In this document: piece by piece, positions 7,879 through 16,204 of the stretch
Numbering within the stretch: the first letter of the stretch is position 1
Layout of the letters: the number at the start of each line of letters is the position of its first letter
Assembly (NCBI GenBank): GCA_001567115.1
Contig: LMZT01000094.1
Coordinates: 1-41,094 of the forward strand
From: Candidatus Hinthialibacteria bacterium OLB16
GTDB taxonomy: Bacteria > Hinthialibacterota > Hinthialibacteria > OLB16
Direction: 5' to 3'
DNA length: 41,094 nt
Made by a program: the position numbers and the translations under genes
Notes under the pieces: model-generated
What the model was told of the DNA's origin: nothing
Database searches by the model: none
Seen by the model: only the letters and a program-made list of their open reading frames with translations

Positions 7879-8348
7879 AGAATCGAATGACTCGATACCC
7901 ATCGGCCTGCTTTCTGCTGGCGTTCTTCTTCATTTCGTGCACTGGAAAGCCTGATTCCGGCGAAGATCCTGAGGTGACTTCACGCGGTTCCATCGAGGTC
8001 ACAGCCGAACTTCAGGAGATACCGGGTGAATTTATCGACCGTTCTGATTATGACTACGCCTTTGTTATGAAATATAAAGTCCTGGAGGTGCATCGGGGCC
8101 AGCTGGCAGATTCTGAATACATTTATGTCGGCCACTATAACCCGCAAAAGCCACGCGATGCAGTCAGTGATGCGCGTGTGGATGATGTCGGCGGACGGCT
8201 TAAAAAATTCAACTCGGGAGATATTCACCGGATGGCTCTCGAAATGCCGATTGACGATCACTTCATGGGTGGGATTGTAAATCGATATTTCGATGAATAT
8301 TCCGGTCCGGTCTACTGGGCTGTCTGGACCAATCCGGTTTCCAGGTGA
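7875..8348 (+). CDS. Small lipoprotein of unknown function
   Basis: About 157 residues. A type II signal peptide ends in FFFISC with lipidated Cys22, a slightly atypical lipobox. The mature part is hydrophilic and acidic, with a beta-rich middle (FVMKYKVLEVHRGQL, YIYVGHYNPQ) and a tail rich in aromatic residues. I do not recognise the family. The ATGA overlap with the preceding propeller gene and the 7-bp gap to the MBOAT gene indicate one translation-coupled unit, so it may be an envelope component of the same polysaccharide-modification machine. Confidence 0.8.
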   Translation: MKNRMTRYPSACFLLAFFFISCTGKPDSGEDPEVTSRGSIEVTAELQEIPGEFIDRSDYDYAFVMKYKVLEVHRGQLADSEYIYVGHYNPQKPRDAVSDARVDDVGGRLKKFNSGDIHRMALEMPIDDHFMGGIVNRYFDEYSGPVYWAVWTNPVSR

Positions 8349-8355
8349 AGGCTGG

Positions 8356-9756
8356 ATGGTTTTCACTTCCCATATCTTTCTTTTTTATTTTCTTCCGTTC
8401 GTTCTTTTATTTTACTATCTCCTCCCCAAAGGAAGAAATTTATTCCTGCTGGTTGTGAGTTATATATTTTACGGATGGGAAGAGCCATGGTTTGTTCTTC
8501 TCATGTTCCTGGCTACCCTGGTGAACTTTATCTGTGGGCTTTTCATCTCACGCCCTGGGGCAACTCACACGGAAAGACATATTGCCCTGGTCAGCTCGAT
8601 CATTGCCAGCCTGAGCCTGCTGGGTTTCTTCAAGTACTTTGTTTTCATGCAGAATAATCTGAACAGTCTGTTGTCGTTGTTCGGGCAGGAAGCCTTCCCT
8701 GTGTTCCTTGTCAGTCTTCCCATTGGCATCTCATTTTATACTTTTCAAAGCTTGAGCTATACCATTGATCTGTACCGTGGCGATGCGCGGCCGGTGTCGT
8801 CTTTTACTGACTTTGCCTGCTATGTGGCCCTGTTTCCGCAGTTGATTGCCGGGCCGATTGTTCGCTACAGCACGATTGCGGATCAGCTCATTCAGCGCGA
8901 ACACCGCATCGATGCCTTCTCCTCCGGTGTGGTCCTGTTTATCCTCGGGTTTTCAAAAAAGATCCTGCTTGCCAATCCGATGGGAGAAATAGCCGATCCA
9001 GTGTTCGCTGCGCAATCTCCCACCACTCTGGATGCCTGGTTTGGTGTTGTTGCTTATGCCTTTCAGATCTATTTCGATTTTTCTGCCTATTCCGATATGG
9101 CTATCGGCCTCGGGCGCATGTTCGGGTTTGAGTTTCTGCAGAACTTCAATGCACCTTACCTGGCTGACAGCATGACGGATTTCTGGCGCCGTTGGCATAT
9201 ATCATTATCGACATTCCTGCGAGATTATCTCTACATTCCATTAGGGGGAAACCGCAAGGGAAATCTGCGCACTTACTTCAATCTGGCGATTGTCATGCTG
9301 CTGGGTGGTTTGTGGCATGGCGCCAGCTGGGTGTTTGTTGTCTGGGGCGCCTATCATGGAATCTGGCTTGCCTTTGAGAGATGGCGGGGCAAAGAGAGCA
9401 TTTACCATTCTCTTCCGCATTGCCTGCGCATTCTTCTGACCTTTATCGTTGTTTTAATATCCTGGGTCCTGTTCAGATCCACCGACCTGCTGCAGGCAGG
9501 ACTTTATCTCAAATCAATGGCAGGCATGAACGGATCATCGGGGGGATCCGTGCTCCTTTCTGCGGAACTGTATAATCCAGCACACCTGCTCCCTTTTATG
9601 GCCAGCATGATTCTCTCATTTCAACCAGTCCAGGCTTTTGAGTTGGCGAAATCGCTCTCATGGTGGAAACTGGTGCTGGTCTCAACCCTGTTCGTAATCT
9701 CAGTTTTAAGCCTGATTGTTCAGACCTTCAATCCATTTCTGTATTATCAGTTCTAA
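8356..9756 (+). CDS. MBOAT-family O-acyltransferase (AlgI-like)
   Basis: 466-residue polytopic membrane protein. It begins MVFTSHIFLFYFLPFVLLFYY, the usual AlgI-type N-terminus. The MBOAT core is present: DFWRRWHISLSTFLRDYLYIPLGG around residues 275-298 and GLWHGASWVFVVWGAYHG around 318-335, with the invariant His at about residue 321. Proteins of this family pass acyl groups, usually acetyl, across the membrane to a periplasmic SGNH partner that acylates alginate, cellulose or other surface polymers. The next gene encodes such a partner. GAAGG upstream supports the ATG at 8356. The acceptor polymer cannot be identified because no polymerase or synthase gene lies in the window. Confidence 0.93.
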   Translation: MVFTSHIFLFYFLPFVLLFYYLLPKGRNLFLLVVSYIFYGWEEPWFVLLMFLATLVNFICGLFISRPGATHTERHIALVSSIIASLSLLGFFKYFVFMQNNLNSLLSLFGQEAFPVFLVSLPIGISFYTFQSLSYTIDLYRGDARPVSSFTDFACYVALFPQLIAGPIVRYSTIADQLIQREHRIDAFSSGVVLFILGFSKKILLANPMGEIADPVFAAQSPTTLDAWFGVVAYAFQIYFDFSAYSDMAIGLGRMFGFEFLQNFNAPYLADSMTDFWRRWHISLSTFLRDYLYIPLGGNRKGNLRTYFNLAIVMLLGGLWHGASWVFVVWGAYHGIWLAFERWRGKESIYHSLPHCLRILLTFIVVLISWVLFRSTDLLQAGLYLKSMAGMNGSSGGSVLLSAELYNPAHLLPFMASMILSFQPVQAFELAKSLSWWKLVLVSTLFVISVLSLIVQTFNPFLYYQF

Positions 9757-9768
9757 TGGGAGAATCGG

Positions 9769-10923
9769 ATGCAAAAAGATAGAGTCACTCACTTTACACT
9801 GATTCTCTTCTTCCTCGCATTGATCTTTGTCGATGCTGCCAGCCTGTTCACAATGCAGCTGCTGCAGAATCAGACACCGACAATCTTTGATGTAGTCACT
9901 CAGCCTCCTTCTCAACAGAACCTGCGACGTTTCGAAAATGACCTTGAGGATTCATCCTGGCTGGTCCAGCAGTTGAGGCCCTTTGTGCAATCTGTGCGCT
10001 TTTCCATGCTCAATGATCTGGGGAAAAAAGCGGTCCGGGGCCTTGATGGCTGGTTGTTTTATGATCTGGATGTCCGTTATCTGACTGAGCGGATTGATAA
10101 ATCAGATGCTGCTGAAGAAGAGGTTGTCCACTCGATTCTTTCTTTCCGCAGGAGGCTATCTGAACGGGGGATTCAGCTGCTGCTGGTCCCCGCTCCCGGC
10201 AAACCAACCATCTATCCGGAGGAACTGACCCGGCGGGCCACGGGTATGAAAGCCCCTATTAATCCCTGGACCAGAAAAATCATATCCCGGCTTGAATCAG
10301 AGGGCATTCAATGCATCGATCTGTTCACCCTTTTCACTTCTCAAAAGAATGACCCCCAGGCATCCCTCAATCCCACTTATCTGATTCAGGATACGCACTG
10401 GTCAACCCATGGAATGATTCTGGCAGCCAGTTCAGTCGCCAGCCGGCTCATCGATCTTGGATGGACCTCAAGGGGGACTACTGACTACATTCAAAAGAGC
10501 ATCAGCATGTCACGGCTCGGAGATGTCCTCAAAATGTCAAAAGTTCCAGGTATCGAATCCGTGTTCAAACCGGAAATTGTGAAGGCTGCTCAAATTCTTC
10601 ATGCTGCCGATCGGAAGCCGTATGCTGATGACCCCGCATCGGATATTCTGGTCCTTGGGGATAGCTTTCTGCGCATCTATGAGCGCGATGAACCGGGATC
10701 CGCTGGATTTGTTTCACATCTGGCATGCTGCCTGAAAAAGCCGCTGGCTTCGATCATCAATGATGGAGGTGCATCGACTCTTGTTCGGCAGGAGCTTTAC
10801 CGCAAGCCTGACCTTCTGAAAGGCAAGAAAGTAGTCATCTGGGAATTTGTCGAAAGAGATCTCAGATTCGGAACTGAAGGCTGGCAGGATATTCCCCTGC
10901 CTGAGGATCCAGCAAAGCTGTGA
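9769..10923 (+). CDS. AlgX/AlgJ-like SGNH acetyltransferase
   Basis: 384 residues with an N-terminal membrane anchor or signal (LILFFLALIFVDAASLF). Motifs of the AlgJ/AlgX family are in order: GLDGWLFYDLD near residue 90, LLLVPAPGKPTIYPE, QDTHWS with Asp208 and His210, LGDSF with Ser299, and a final VVIWEFVERDL. In AlgX the corresponding Asp-His and Ser residues form the catalytic triad that moves acetyl groups onto the polysaccharide (family knowledge). Its position 12 bp after the MBOAT gene makes the pair a classic acyl relay. The AlgX-type C-terminal carbohydrate-binding module is absent; the length is typical of AlgJ. Confidence 0.88.
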   Translation: MQKDRVTHFTLILFFLALIFVDAASLFTMQLLQNQTPTIFDVVTQPPSQQNLRRFENDLEDSSWLVQQLRPFVQSVRFSMLNDLGKKAVRGLDGWLFYDLDVRYLTERIDKSDAAEEEVVHSILSFRRRLSERGIQLLLVPAPGKPTIYPEELTRRATGMKAPINPWTRKIISRLESEGIQCIDLFTLFTSQKNDPQASLNPTYLIQDTHWSTHGMILAASSVASRLIDLGWTSRGTTDYIQKSISMSRLGDVLKMSKVPGIESVFKPEIVKAAQILHAADRKPYADDPASDILVLGDSFLRIYERDEPGSAGFVSHLACCLKKPLASIINDGGASTLVRQELYRKPDLLKGKKVVIWEFVERDLRFGTEGWQDIPLPEDPAKL

Positions 10924-10938
10924 TTCTGCTCAATGACT

Positions 10939-10997
10939 TCAGCGGGTATAGATTCTCCGCTGACATATATAAAATTCATAATCCTGGCAATGAATTT
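10939..10997. promoter_or_regulatory. Two inverted repeats in the leader of the hisF-like gene
   Basis: TCAGCGG (10939-10945) pairs with CCGCTGA (10957-10963), followed by AAATTCAT (10972-10979) pairing with ATGAATTT (10990-10997). The second ends just before the GGAGGT ribosome binding site of the gene at 11015. Neither is followed by a T-run. They could act as operator or leader structures, or the first as a weak end signal for the acyltransferase genes. Confidence 0.45.
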
Positions 10998-11014
10998 ACA
11001 TGGAGGTGGTCGAT

Positions 11015-11776
11015 ATGACGCAACCAATCCGAATCATGCCATGCCTTGACATGCAGAATGGGCGGGTTGTCAAAGGAGTTCATTTTGTTGATATCAAAGA
11101 TGCTGGTGATCCTGTCGAATGCGCACTGGCTTATTGTCGTAATGGGGCTGACGAACTGGCGATGCTCGACATTACAGCGACAGTCGAAGGCCGTAAAACC
11201 ATGCTGGAAGTGGTCCGGCGTGTCGCTGAGGTGACTACAGTTCCTTTTACTGTTGGAGGGGGAATATCTGATGTCACATCAGCCGGCGCAGTTCTGGAGG
11301 CTGGGGCAAACCGGATATCAACGAGCAGTGCAGCTTTCCGAAAGCCTGGCCTGATACCGGATCTGATCAAGGAATTCGGCCCAGACAAAATTACTGTCGC
11401 AATCGATGTCGATCGAAATCCGGCTCTGCCCTCTGGTTATGAGGTGTACATTGATGGGGGTCGTACAGCCACAGGTGCTGATGCGGTTCAATGGGCGCAG
11501 CGTGTGGATGGGTTTGGCGTCCAGGTTATTCTGCCTACAAGCAAAGCGGGTGATGGAGCGCAGACCGGGTATGACCTTCCGGTAATACGAGCCATTCGCC
11601 AGGCAGTATCCGCCGAAGTGGTCGCATCCGGAGGGGCAGGGAAGCTGGAACATTTTGTCGAGGCGGTTCAAGCAGGTGCGACAATCCTGCTGGCTGCATC
11701 GATTTTCCATTTCGGCCTCATCGAGATCAGCACTTTAAAAGAGTATCTTCGAAAACAGAATATCAGTGTCAAGTAA
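11015..11776 (+). CDS. hisF: HisF-like imidazole glycerol phosphate synthase cyclase subunit
   Basis: 253 residues, the normal length for HisF, a (beta/alpha)8 barrel. Conserved landmarks are IMPCLDMQNGRVVKGVHF with the N-terminal catalytic Asp, FTVGGGI, TVAIDV with the second catalytic Asp, GGRTATGADAV, and SGGAGKLEHFVEA. Unlike ordinary HisF, the usual INSAA segment reads TSSAA, the Lys after AID is replaced, and the TSMDRDGT loop reads TSKAGDGA. HisF joins with HisH to make IGP and AICAR in histidine synthesis. No hisH or other his gene is in the window, so this may be a genuine but diverged HisF or a HisF-like paralog. GGAGGT 7 nt upstream fixes the start at 11015. Confidence 0.82.
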   Translation: MTQPIRIMPCLDMQNGRVVKGVHFVDIKDAGDPVECALAYCRNGADELAMLDITATVEGRKTMLEVVRRVAEVTTVPFTVGGGISDVTSAGAVLEAGANRISTSSAAFRKPGLIPDLIKEFGPDKITVAIDVDRNPALPSGYEVYIDGGRTATGADAVQWAQRVDGFGVQVILPTSKAGDGAQTGYDLPVIRAIRQAVSAEVVASGGAGKLEHFVEAVQAGATILLAASIFHFGLIEISTLKEYLRKQNISVK

Positions 11777-11822
11777 GCACGGGGTCACAGACTGGTCAAC
11801 ACAGAAGCAAAAACGCAATCCA

Positions 11823-12176
11823 TCAATGCTTGTGGAGGTGGAGGAGAAAATCCTGCAAGACTACAGCATTGTTGTGATCGGCATCCTTCGCTGCGAAAAG
11901 AAGTGTCAACGGTCCCTGAGCACTCTTCTCGTGGAGGAACCGTACCGACTCACTGTCCGGATCGAGCTCCTTCCGGTATCGAGTGCAGAACTCATCCCAT
12001 TTCTCAGGGTCATGCCCGAACCACTTGCGCAACTCATCGCTCGGTGCGATATCTTTCACCCAGTGATCTATTGCTGCAGCCTCTTTGCTCAGCCCGCGTG
12101 GCCAGAGACGGTCCACAAGCACACGGAAGCCATCCTGTTTTGAAGGCGGATCATAGATTCTTTTTATTTTGATCAT
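11823..12176 (-). CDS. DUF488 family protein (YeaO-like)
   Basis: 117 residues, the full length of this family. [38 protein letters not shown] and the C-terminal LTLLFAAKD are hallmark stretches of DUF488/YeaO proteins, which are small cytoplasmic proteins of unknown biochemical role. It is convergent with the hisF-like gene (46-bp gap) and lies downstream of trpB2 on the same strand across a 271-bp gap containing two inverted repeats, so it is probably transcribed separately. The ribosome binding site is weak (AGGTG about 12 nt upstream). Confidence 0.9.
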   Translation of the reverse strand: MIKIKRIYDPPSKQDGFRVLVDRLWPRGLSKEAAAIDHWVKDIAPSDELRKWFGHDPEKWDEFCTRYRKELDPDSESVRFLHEKSAQGPLTLLFAAKDADHNNAVVLQDFLLHLHKH

Positions 12177-12250
12177 GGCGTTTTTCTACACCTCTCTCCG
12201 TATAGGATCATGCGATAGAACACTGCCGGCCAGGTTTGCAGGATCCTTGT

Positions 12251-12268
12251 GCAGCACCCGGGTGCTGC
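12251..12268. repeat. Perfect 18-bp palindrome
   Basis: GCAGCACCCGGGTGCTGC is its own reverse complement. It lies in the 271-bp gap between trpB2 and the DUF488 gene, about 75 bp upstream of the latter. As RNA it would form a strong G/C hairpin without a following T-run. Candidate operator or transcript-end structure. Confidence 0.6.
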
Positions 12269-12370
12269 CATCTCAATTATACTGTCCACGATCAGGAATT
12301 GCGATGATCCGGCGGGTCAGCGGTTGGGTGGAGCATCCCTGGTATAATGGGGGTTCTCGTTGTATTACCA

Positions 12371-12395
12371 GAGAGGGCAAACGAACCACCCTCTC
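12371..12395. promoter_or_regulatory. Hairpin downstream of trpB2
   Basis: GAGAGGG (12371-12377) and CCCTCTC (12389-12395) form a 7-bp stem around an 11-nt loop, about 50 bp beyond the trpB2 stop codon on the minus strand. There is no clear U-tract, so termination here would be imperfect or factor-dependent. The rest of the 12177-12447 gap holds no gene that I can see. Confidence 0.35.
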
Positions 12396-12447
12396 ATGGC
12401 CTGGCTTTCAGACAGGAGGTTGTGGCCCCTTATCTGTCCGAAGAATT

Positions 12448-13809
12448 TCAGCGGGGGGGATTCGGGTACCCTTCCAGGCACTTCAAGCCTAGAGAAAGCT
12501 CCTCATCCGACAGTTCGACATCCGAAAGCTTCCCCTGCATGAAGTTATCGTATCCCGCCAGATCCATCAGCCCATGCCCCGACCAGCTGAAGAGAATCGT
12601 TTTTTCCTTGCCTTCCTCCTTCGCCTTCCGGGCCTCCGCGACAACAGCAGCGATAGCATGGGAGGTCTCTGGCGCCGGAATGAAACCTTCAGTCCTGGCC
12701 CACAGCATGGCTGCACGATAACAATCCGTCTGGTAAAAAGACTGGGGAGTCAGCAACTGGTCCAGAATCAACCGGCTGATCAGGGGAGCCACACCATGAT
12801 AACGCAATCCACCTGCATGAATCGGTAGCGGCACAAATCGATGCCCCAGTGAATGCATCGGCAGCAACGGGGTCAATCCGGCTGTATCGCCATAATCATA
12901 AGCGAATGGCCCACGGGTCATGGTCGGGCATGCCCTCGGTTCAGCTGGAATGATGTCGACCTTTTTTCCGTGTATTTGGTCGAGAACATAGGGAAAGGCG
13001 ATCCCTGCAAAATTCGATCCGCCACCGACACACCCGATGACCACATCGGGATACTCGCCGAGAACCTCCATCTGTGTTTTGGCTTCAAGGCCGATAATGG
13101 TCTGGTGCATCATGACATGATTCAACACACTCCCGAGGGAATATCGTGTATCCTCACGCTGCACGGCTTCCTCCACCGCTTCACTGATAGCAATTCCCAG
13201 AGATCCCGGGCAGTTCGGGTCCTGCTCAAGGATTTCCCTCCCGGCCTGGGTGAAGGGGCTGGGGCTGGCTATGCACTCCGCACCCCACACAGCCATCATC
13301 AACTTGCGGAATGGCTTCTGGTCAAAACTGATCCGAACCATGTAAACCTTGCATTCCAGATCGAACATGGCACAAGCCATGGCCAGAGAAGAGCCCCACT
13401 GTCCAGCCCCGGTTTCTGTCGTCAGTCTCTTGATCCCAAAAATCTTGTTGTAGTAAGCCTGAGGAATAGCGGTATTCGGCTTGTGGCTCCCGGCTGGAGA
13501 AACACCTTCATCCTTGTAGTAAATTTTGACCGGGCAATCCAGTGCTTTTTCGAAAGATGTGGCCCGTTTGAGGGGGCTGGGACGCCATTTGGCCAGAATG
13601 TCGAGGATCGGTTCCGGAATCGGAATCCAACGCTGGGTGCTGACCTCCTGTTCGATGATGTTCATCGGGAAAACCGGGGCAAGCATCTCAGGAGTAATTG
13701 GCGTGCCATCCGGTCCCAGGGGCGGTGCGAGAGGTGTTGGGAGATCCGCCTGAATGTTGTACCAGTATTTTGGAATCTGCCGGGCATTCAGTTCAATTTT
13801 CTCAGACAT
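12448..13809 (-). CDS. trpB2: TrpB2-type tryptophan synthase beta chain
   Basis: 453 residues, PLP-dependent fold type II enzyme. Its longer N-terminal part (YWYNIQADLPTPLAPPLGPDG) and the active-site segment AGSHKPNTA with PLP lysine Lys110 are typical of the TrpB2 group rather than classical TrpB1. ETGAGQWG and the phosphate-binding CVGGGSNFAG are also present. It condenses indole with serine to give tryptophan. No trpA or other trp gene is nearby, which is usual for TrpB2, so it may salvage indole. The ATG at 13809 is preferred because AGGGGGG lies 8 nt upstream; the adjoining TTG at 13812 is unlikely. It lies 118 bp downstream of rplI on the same strand. Confidence 0.93.
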   Translation of the reverse strand: MSEKIELNARQIPKYWYNIQADLPTPLAPPLGPDGTPITPEMLAPVFPMNIIEQEVSTQRWIPIPEPILDILAKWRPSPLKRATSFEKALDCPVKIYYKDEGVSPAGSHKPNTAIPQAYYNKIFGIKRLTTETGAGQWGSSLAMACAMFDLECKVYMVRISFDQKPFRKLMMAVWGAECIASPSPFTQAGREILEQDPNCPGSLGIAISEAVEEAVQREDTRYSLGSVLNHVMMHQTIIGLEAKTQMEVLGEYPDVVIGCVGGGSNFAGIAFPYVLDQIHGKKVDIIPAEPRACPTMTRGPFAYDYGDTAGLTPLLPMHSLGHRFVPLPIHAGGLRYHGVAPLISRLILDQLLTPQSFYQTDCYRAAMLWARTEGFIPAPETSHAIAAVVAEARKAKEEGKEKTILFSWSGHGLMDLAGYDNFMQGKLSDVELSDEELSLGLKCLEGYPNPPR

Positions 13810-13927
13810 CAAAGCAGCCCCCCTGGCTGGTTAATGGAATCTTATACATATATTGACTAACCAATATACCATCATTCATGGACCAATAAACCCGTTGCCC
13901 TCGATCGGGCTGGAATGGCTCCGGCTA

Positions 13928-14437
13928 CTATTCGGCGGAAGTGGATTCAGCAGCGGGTTGAGCTGCTGAAAACAGGGACTCGCTGGTCGAATCAGCTGAA
14001 GGTTTGACAGTGACCTTCAATTGGGCTGTGACCTTGGGATCCACTTTGATTCGGATGGTATGCTCACCCAGCTCTCGAATGGGGTGCTCCAGTACCAGTT
14101 TTCGGCGGTCGATTTGAATTCCGTCAGCAGCCAGGGCCTCACTGATCTGGGAAGTGGTGATGCTGCCGTACAGTTTGTCTTTCTCACCGGCACGCGCCTG
14201 GAGGACAACCTCCATCGACTCCAGACGGTCACGCAGGTCTTCGGCGGTCCGCAGTTCTTTGAGCCGTTTCTTTTCTGCAAGGCGCTTGAGGTGTTCGAGC
14301 TGCCTTTGCATCCCCGGGGTGGCTGCTGCTGCCAGATTCCTCGGGAACAGATAATTCCGGGCATAGCCGTCCTTCACATTCACAACCGATCCGGCTTCCC
14401 CGAGGTTATCCAGGGTTTCTTTAAGAATGACCTGCAT
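13928..14437 (-). CDS. rplI: 50S ribosomal protein bL9
   Basis: 169 residues. The N-terminal domain MQVILKETLDNLG and the signature DGYARNYLFPRNLA are diagnostic of bL9. They are followed by the long linker helix (LEHLKRLAEKKRLKELR) and the C-terminal RNA-binding domain (GSITTSQISEAL, HPIRELGEH). It binds 23S rRNA near the L1 stalk base. It is about 20 residues longer than usual, owing to a Ser/Ala/Glu-rich tail. The usual neighbours rpsF, ssb and rpsR are missing; instead it follows nadB by 21 bp with GGAGGAA 8 nt before its ATG, so it is probably co-transcribed with nadB. Confidence 0.97.
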   Translation of the reverse strand: MQVILKETLDNLGEAGSVVNVKDGYARNYLFPRNLAAAATPGMQRQLEHLKRLAEKKRLKELRTAEDLRDRLESMEVVLQARAGEKDKLYGSITTSQISEALAADGIQIDRRKLVLEHPIRELGEHTIRIKVDPKVTAQLKVTVKPSADSTSESLFSAAQPAAESTSAE

Positions 14438-14458
14438 TTGTTTCTTCCTCCGTAAACT

Positions 14459-16117
14459 TTACATCCCCGTCCAGCTGAGAGGATCGAGAATGGTGTCATG
14501 TGCTTCTGCATCAAGGGTTTTCGGAAAATCGAGATTATAGTGTAATCCGCGACTTTCTTTTCGACAAAGGGCACACTCTATCACAAGAATAGAGGTTTGC
14601 ACAATATTACGTAACTCCACAACCCCATCACCCGCATTCCCTGCTTCAAAATACGAATCCACCTCTTTTTTAAGCAGTTCCAGCCTCTGCAATGCCAGGC
14701 GGAGCCGGTCAGTACGGCGGACAATGCCAACATAATCCCACATCAGGCTGCGGGCCTCTGTTTTGCAGTGCTCGATCCGCACTCCCTCCACATTTCCGGC
14801 AGGTGAAAAAAGGTCCAGCCATTTTGGCAACTTCCGTAGGGGAGTGGGTGGAGGGGCCATGGATTCCATGGCAGAAACTGCTGCCCGGTGACTGAAAACA
14901 AGCGCTTCCAGAAGTGAGTTGCTGGCCAGACGGTTAGCGCCATGCACACCAGTGAAGGCGCTTTCTCCCACGACATAAAGGCCGACAATTCGGGTTCTGC
15001 CCATGCGGTCGGTCACAACACCCCCACAGGAATAATGCGCGGCCGGAACAACCGGGATGGGGTCGCCGGGAGGGATAACTCCATGCTTCCGGCACTGCTG
15101 GTTGATCCAGGGGAATCGGTCTGTCCAGAATTCCTCATTCATGTGTGAACAGTCGAGGAGAACATGGCTGTCACCGTGTTTTTTCATTTCGGCATCAATG
15201 GCCAGGGCAACCACATCCCTTGGAGCGAGGCACCCCCGGGAGTCATACTGCTCCATAAAACTATCACCATTCAAACGCCGCAGTATCGCGCCCTCACCCC
15301 TGACCGCTTCCGATATCAGAAAGGTTTCTCCGGTTGGATTGTAAAAAGCGGTTGGATGAAACTGGATGAACTCCAGATTCCCTACCGGAAGCCCGGCTCT
15401 CCATGCCATGGCGATGCCATCTCCGGTGGCAATGACCGGATTTGTTGTGTGCTGGTATATCCGTCCTGTTCCCCCGGTAGCCAGAACGACAACAGAGGCA
15501 CGGAAGACTTTGATCCGGGAATCTTCGACATCCAGCGCAAAGACACCGGTACAGCATTTCGGACTGGCGATCGGATATTCGGTGATCAGGTCGATGGCAA
15601 CATGATGCTCAAGGAATGTGACATTCGGGTGGTTGCGCAGGCACTTCAGCAATGCTCTTTCGACTTCACGGCCTGTCAAATCTTTGGCATGGAGGATTCG
15701 ACGATGCGAATGGCCACCTTCCCGTCCGAGATCATAAAGGGCAAGGTCTGTCGGCGGTGTCTGGCCAGGGGAATCCTCCCCCTTGCCGTGAGTTGAGAAA
15801 TGGACACCCCAGTCAATCAACTGACGAACAAGTGGGGGGCCATCACGCACCAGGTCTCGGACAACCTCTTCATGGCATAATCCAGCCCCGGCAACCAATG
15901 TGTCACGAATATGGTCTTCGAAGGAATCTTCAGCAGTGGCAACACAGGCAATGCCACCCTGTGCATAATTGGTATTCGATTCGAAATCTTCCTTCTTGGT
16001 GAGAATGGTGACTGTACCTTTCTGGGCTGCTTCGAGGGCGAAGCACAAGCCGGCGATTCCACTGCCGACGACAATGAAGTCAGATGTTGTTTCTTCCATA
16101 AAAACGATTCTATCCAT
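14459..16117 (-). CDS. nadB: L-aspartate oxidase
   Basis: 552 residues, flavoprotein of the succinate dehydrogenase/fumarate reductase family. The FAD-binding motif DFIVVGSGIAGL is at the N-terminus, followed by NTNYAQGGIACV, the substrate-site stretch EFIQFHPTAFY, AHYSCGGVVTD and GANRLASNSLLEALVF, and a helical C-terminal domain. It oxidises aspartate to iminoaspartate, the first step of de novo NAD synthesis. nadA and nadC are not in the window. Neither candidate start (16117 or ATG at 16099) has a good ribosome site; the later one would place the FAD motif at the usual distance from the N-terminus. It heads the nadB-rplI pair and is divergent from the histidine kinase gene. Confidence 0.96.
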   Translation of the reverse strand: MDRIVFMEETTSDFIVVGSGIAGLCFALEAAQKGTVTILTKKEDFESNTNYAQGGIACVATAEDSFEDHIRDTLVAGAGLCHEEVVRDLVRDGPPLVRQLIDWGVHFSTHGKGEDSPGQTPPTDLALYDLGREGGHSHRRILHAKDLTGREVERALLKCLRNHPNVTFLEHHVAIDLITEYPIASPKCCTGVFALDVEDSRIKVFRASVVVLATGGTGRIYQHTTNPVIATGDGIAMAWRAGLPVGNLEFIQFHPTAFYNPTGETFLISEAVRGEGAILRRLNGDSFMEQYDSRGCLAPRDVVALAIDAEMKKHGDSHVLLDCSHMNEEFWTDRFPWINQQCRKHGVIPPGDPIPVVPAAHYSCGGVVTDRMGRTRIVGLYVVGESAFTGVHGANRLASNSLLEALVFSHRAAVSAMESMAPPPTPLRKLPKWLDLFSPAGNVEGVRIEHCKTEARSLMWDYVGIVRRTDRLRLALQRLELLKKEVDSYFEAGNAGDGVVELRNIVQTSILVIECALCRKESRGLHYNLDFPKTLDAEAHDTILDPLSWTGM

Positions 16118-16204
16118 AAATTTAAGGGCAGGGAAAGGCCTCTAAATTTGAAGGCTTTTACTCCCAGCTGGCTTTTGGCACAATGAAGGCCGGGATTGAT
16201 TCTA

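Noticed and set aside
12343-12348. TATAAT on the plus strand as a promoter
   Set aside because: No suitable -35 box, and it would drive transcription antisense to trpB2.
12853-13860. Long plus-strand reading frame of 335 codons opposite trpB2
   Set aside because: It is the mirror of the well-conserved trpB2 gene and encodes no recognisable protein.
16160-16190. Sigma54-like TGGCAC before the histidine kinase gene
   Set aside because: The second half, TTGCA at the proper distance, is missing.
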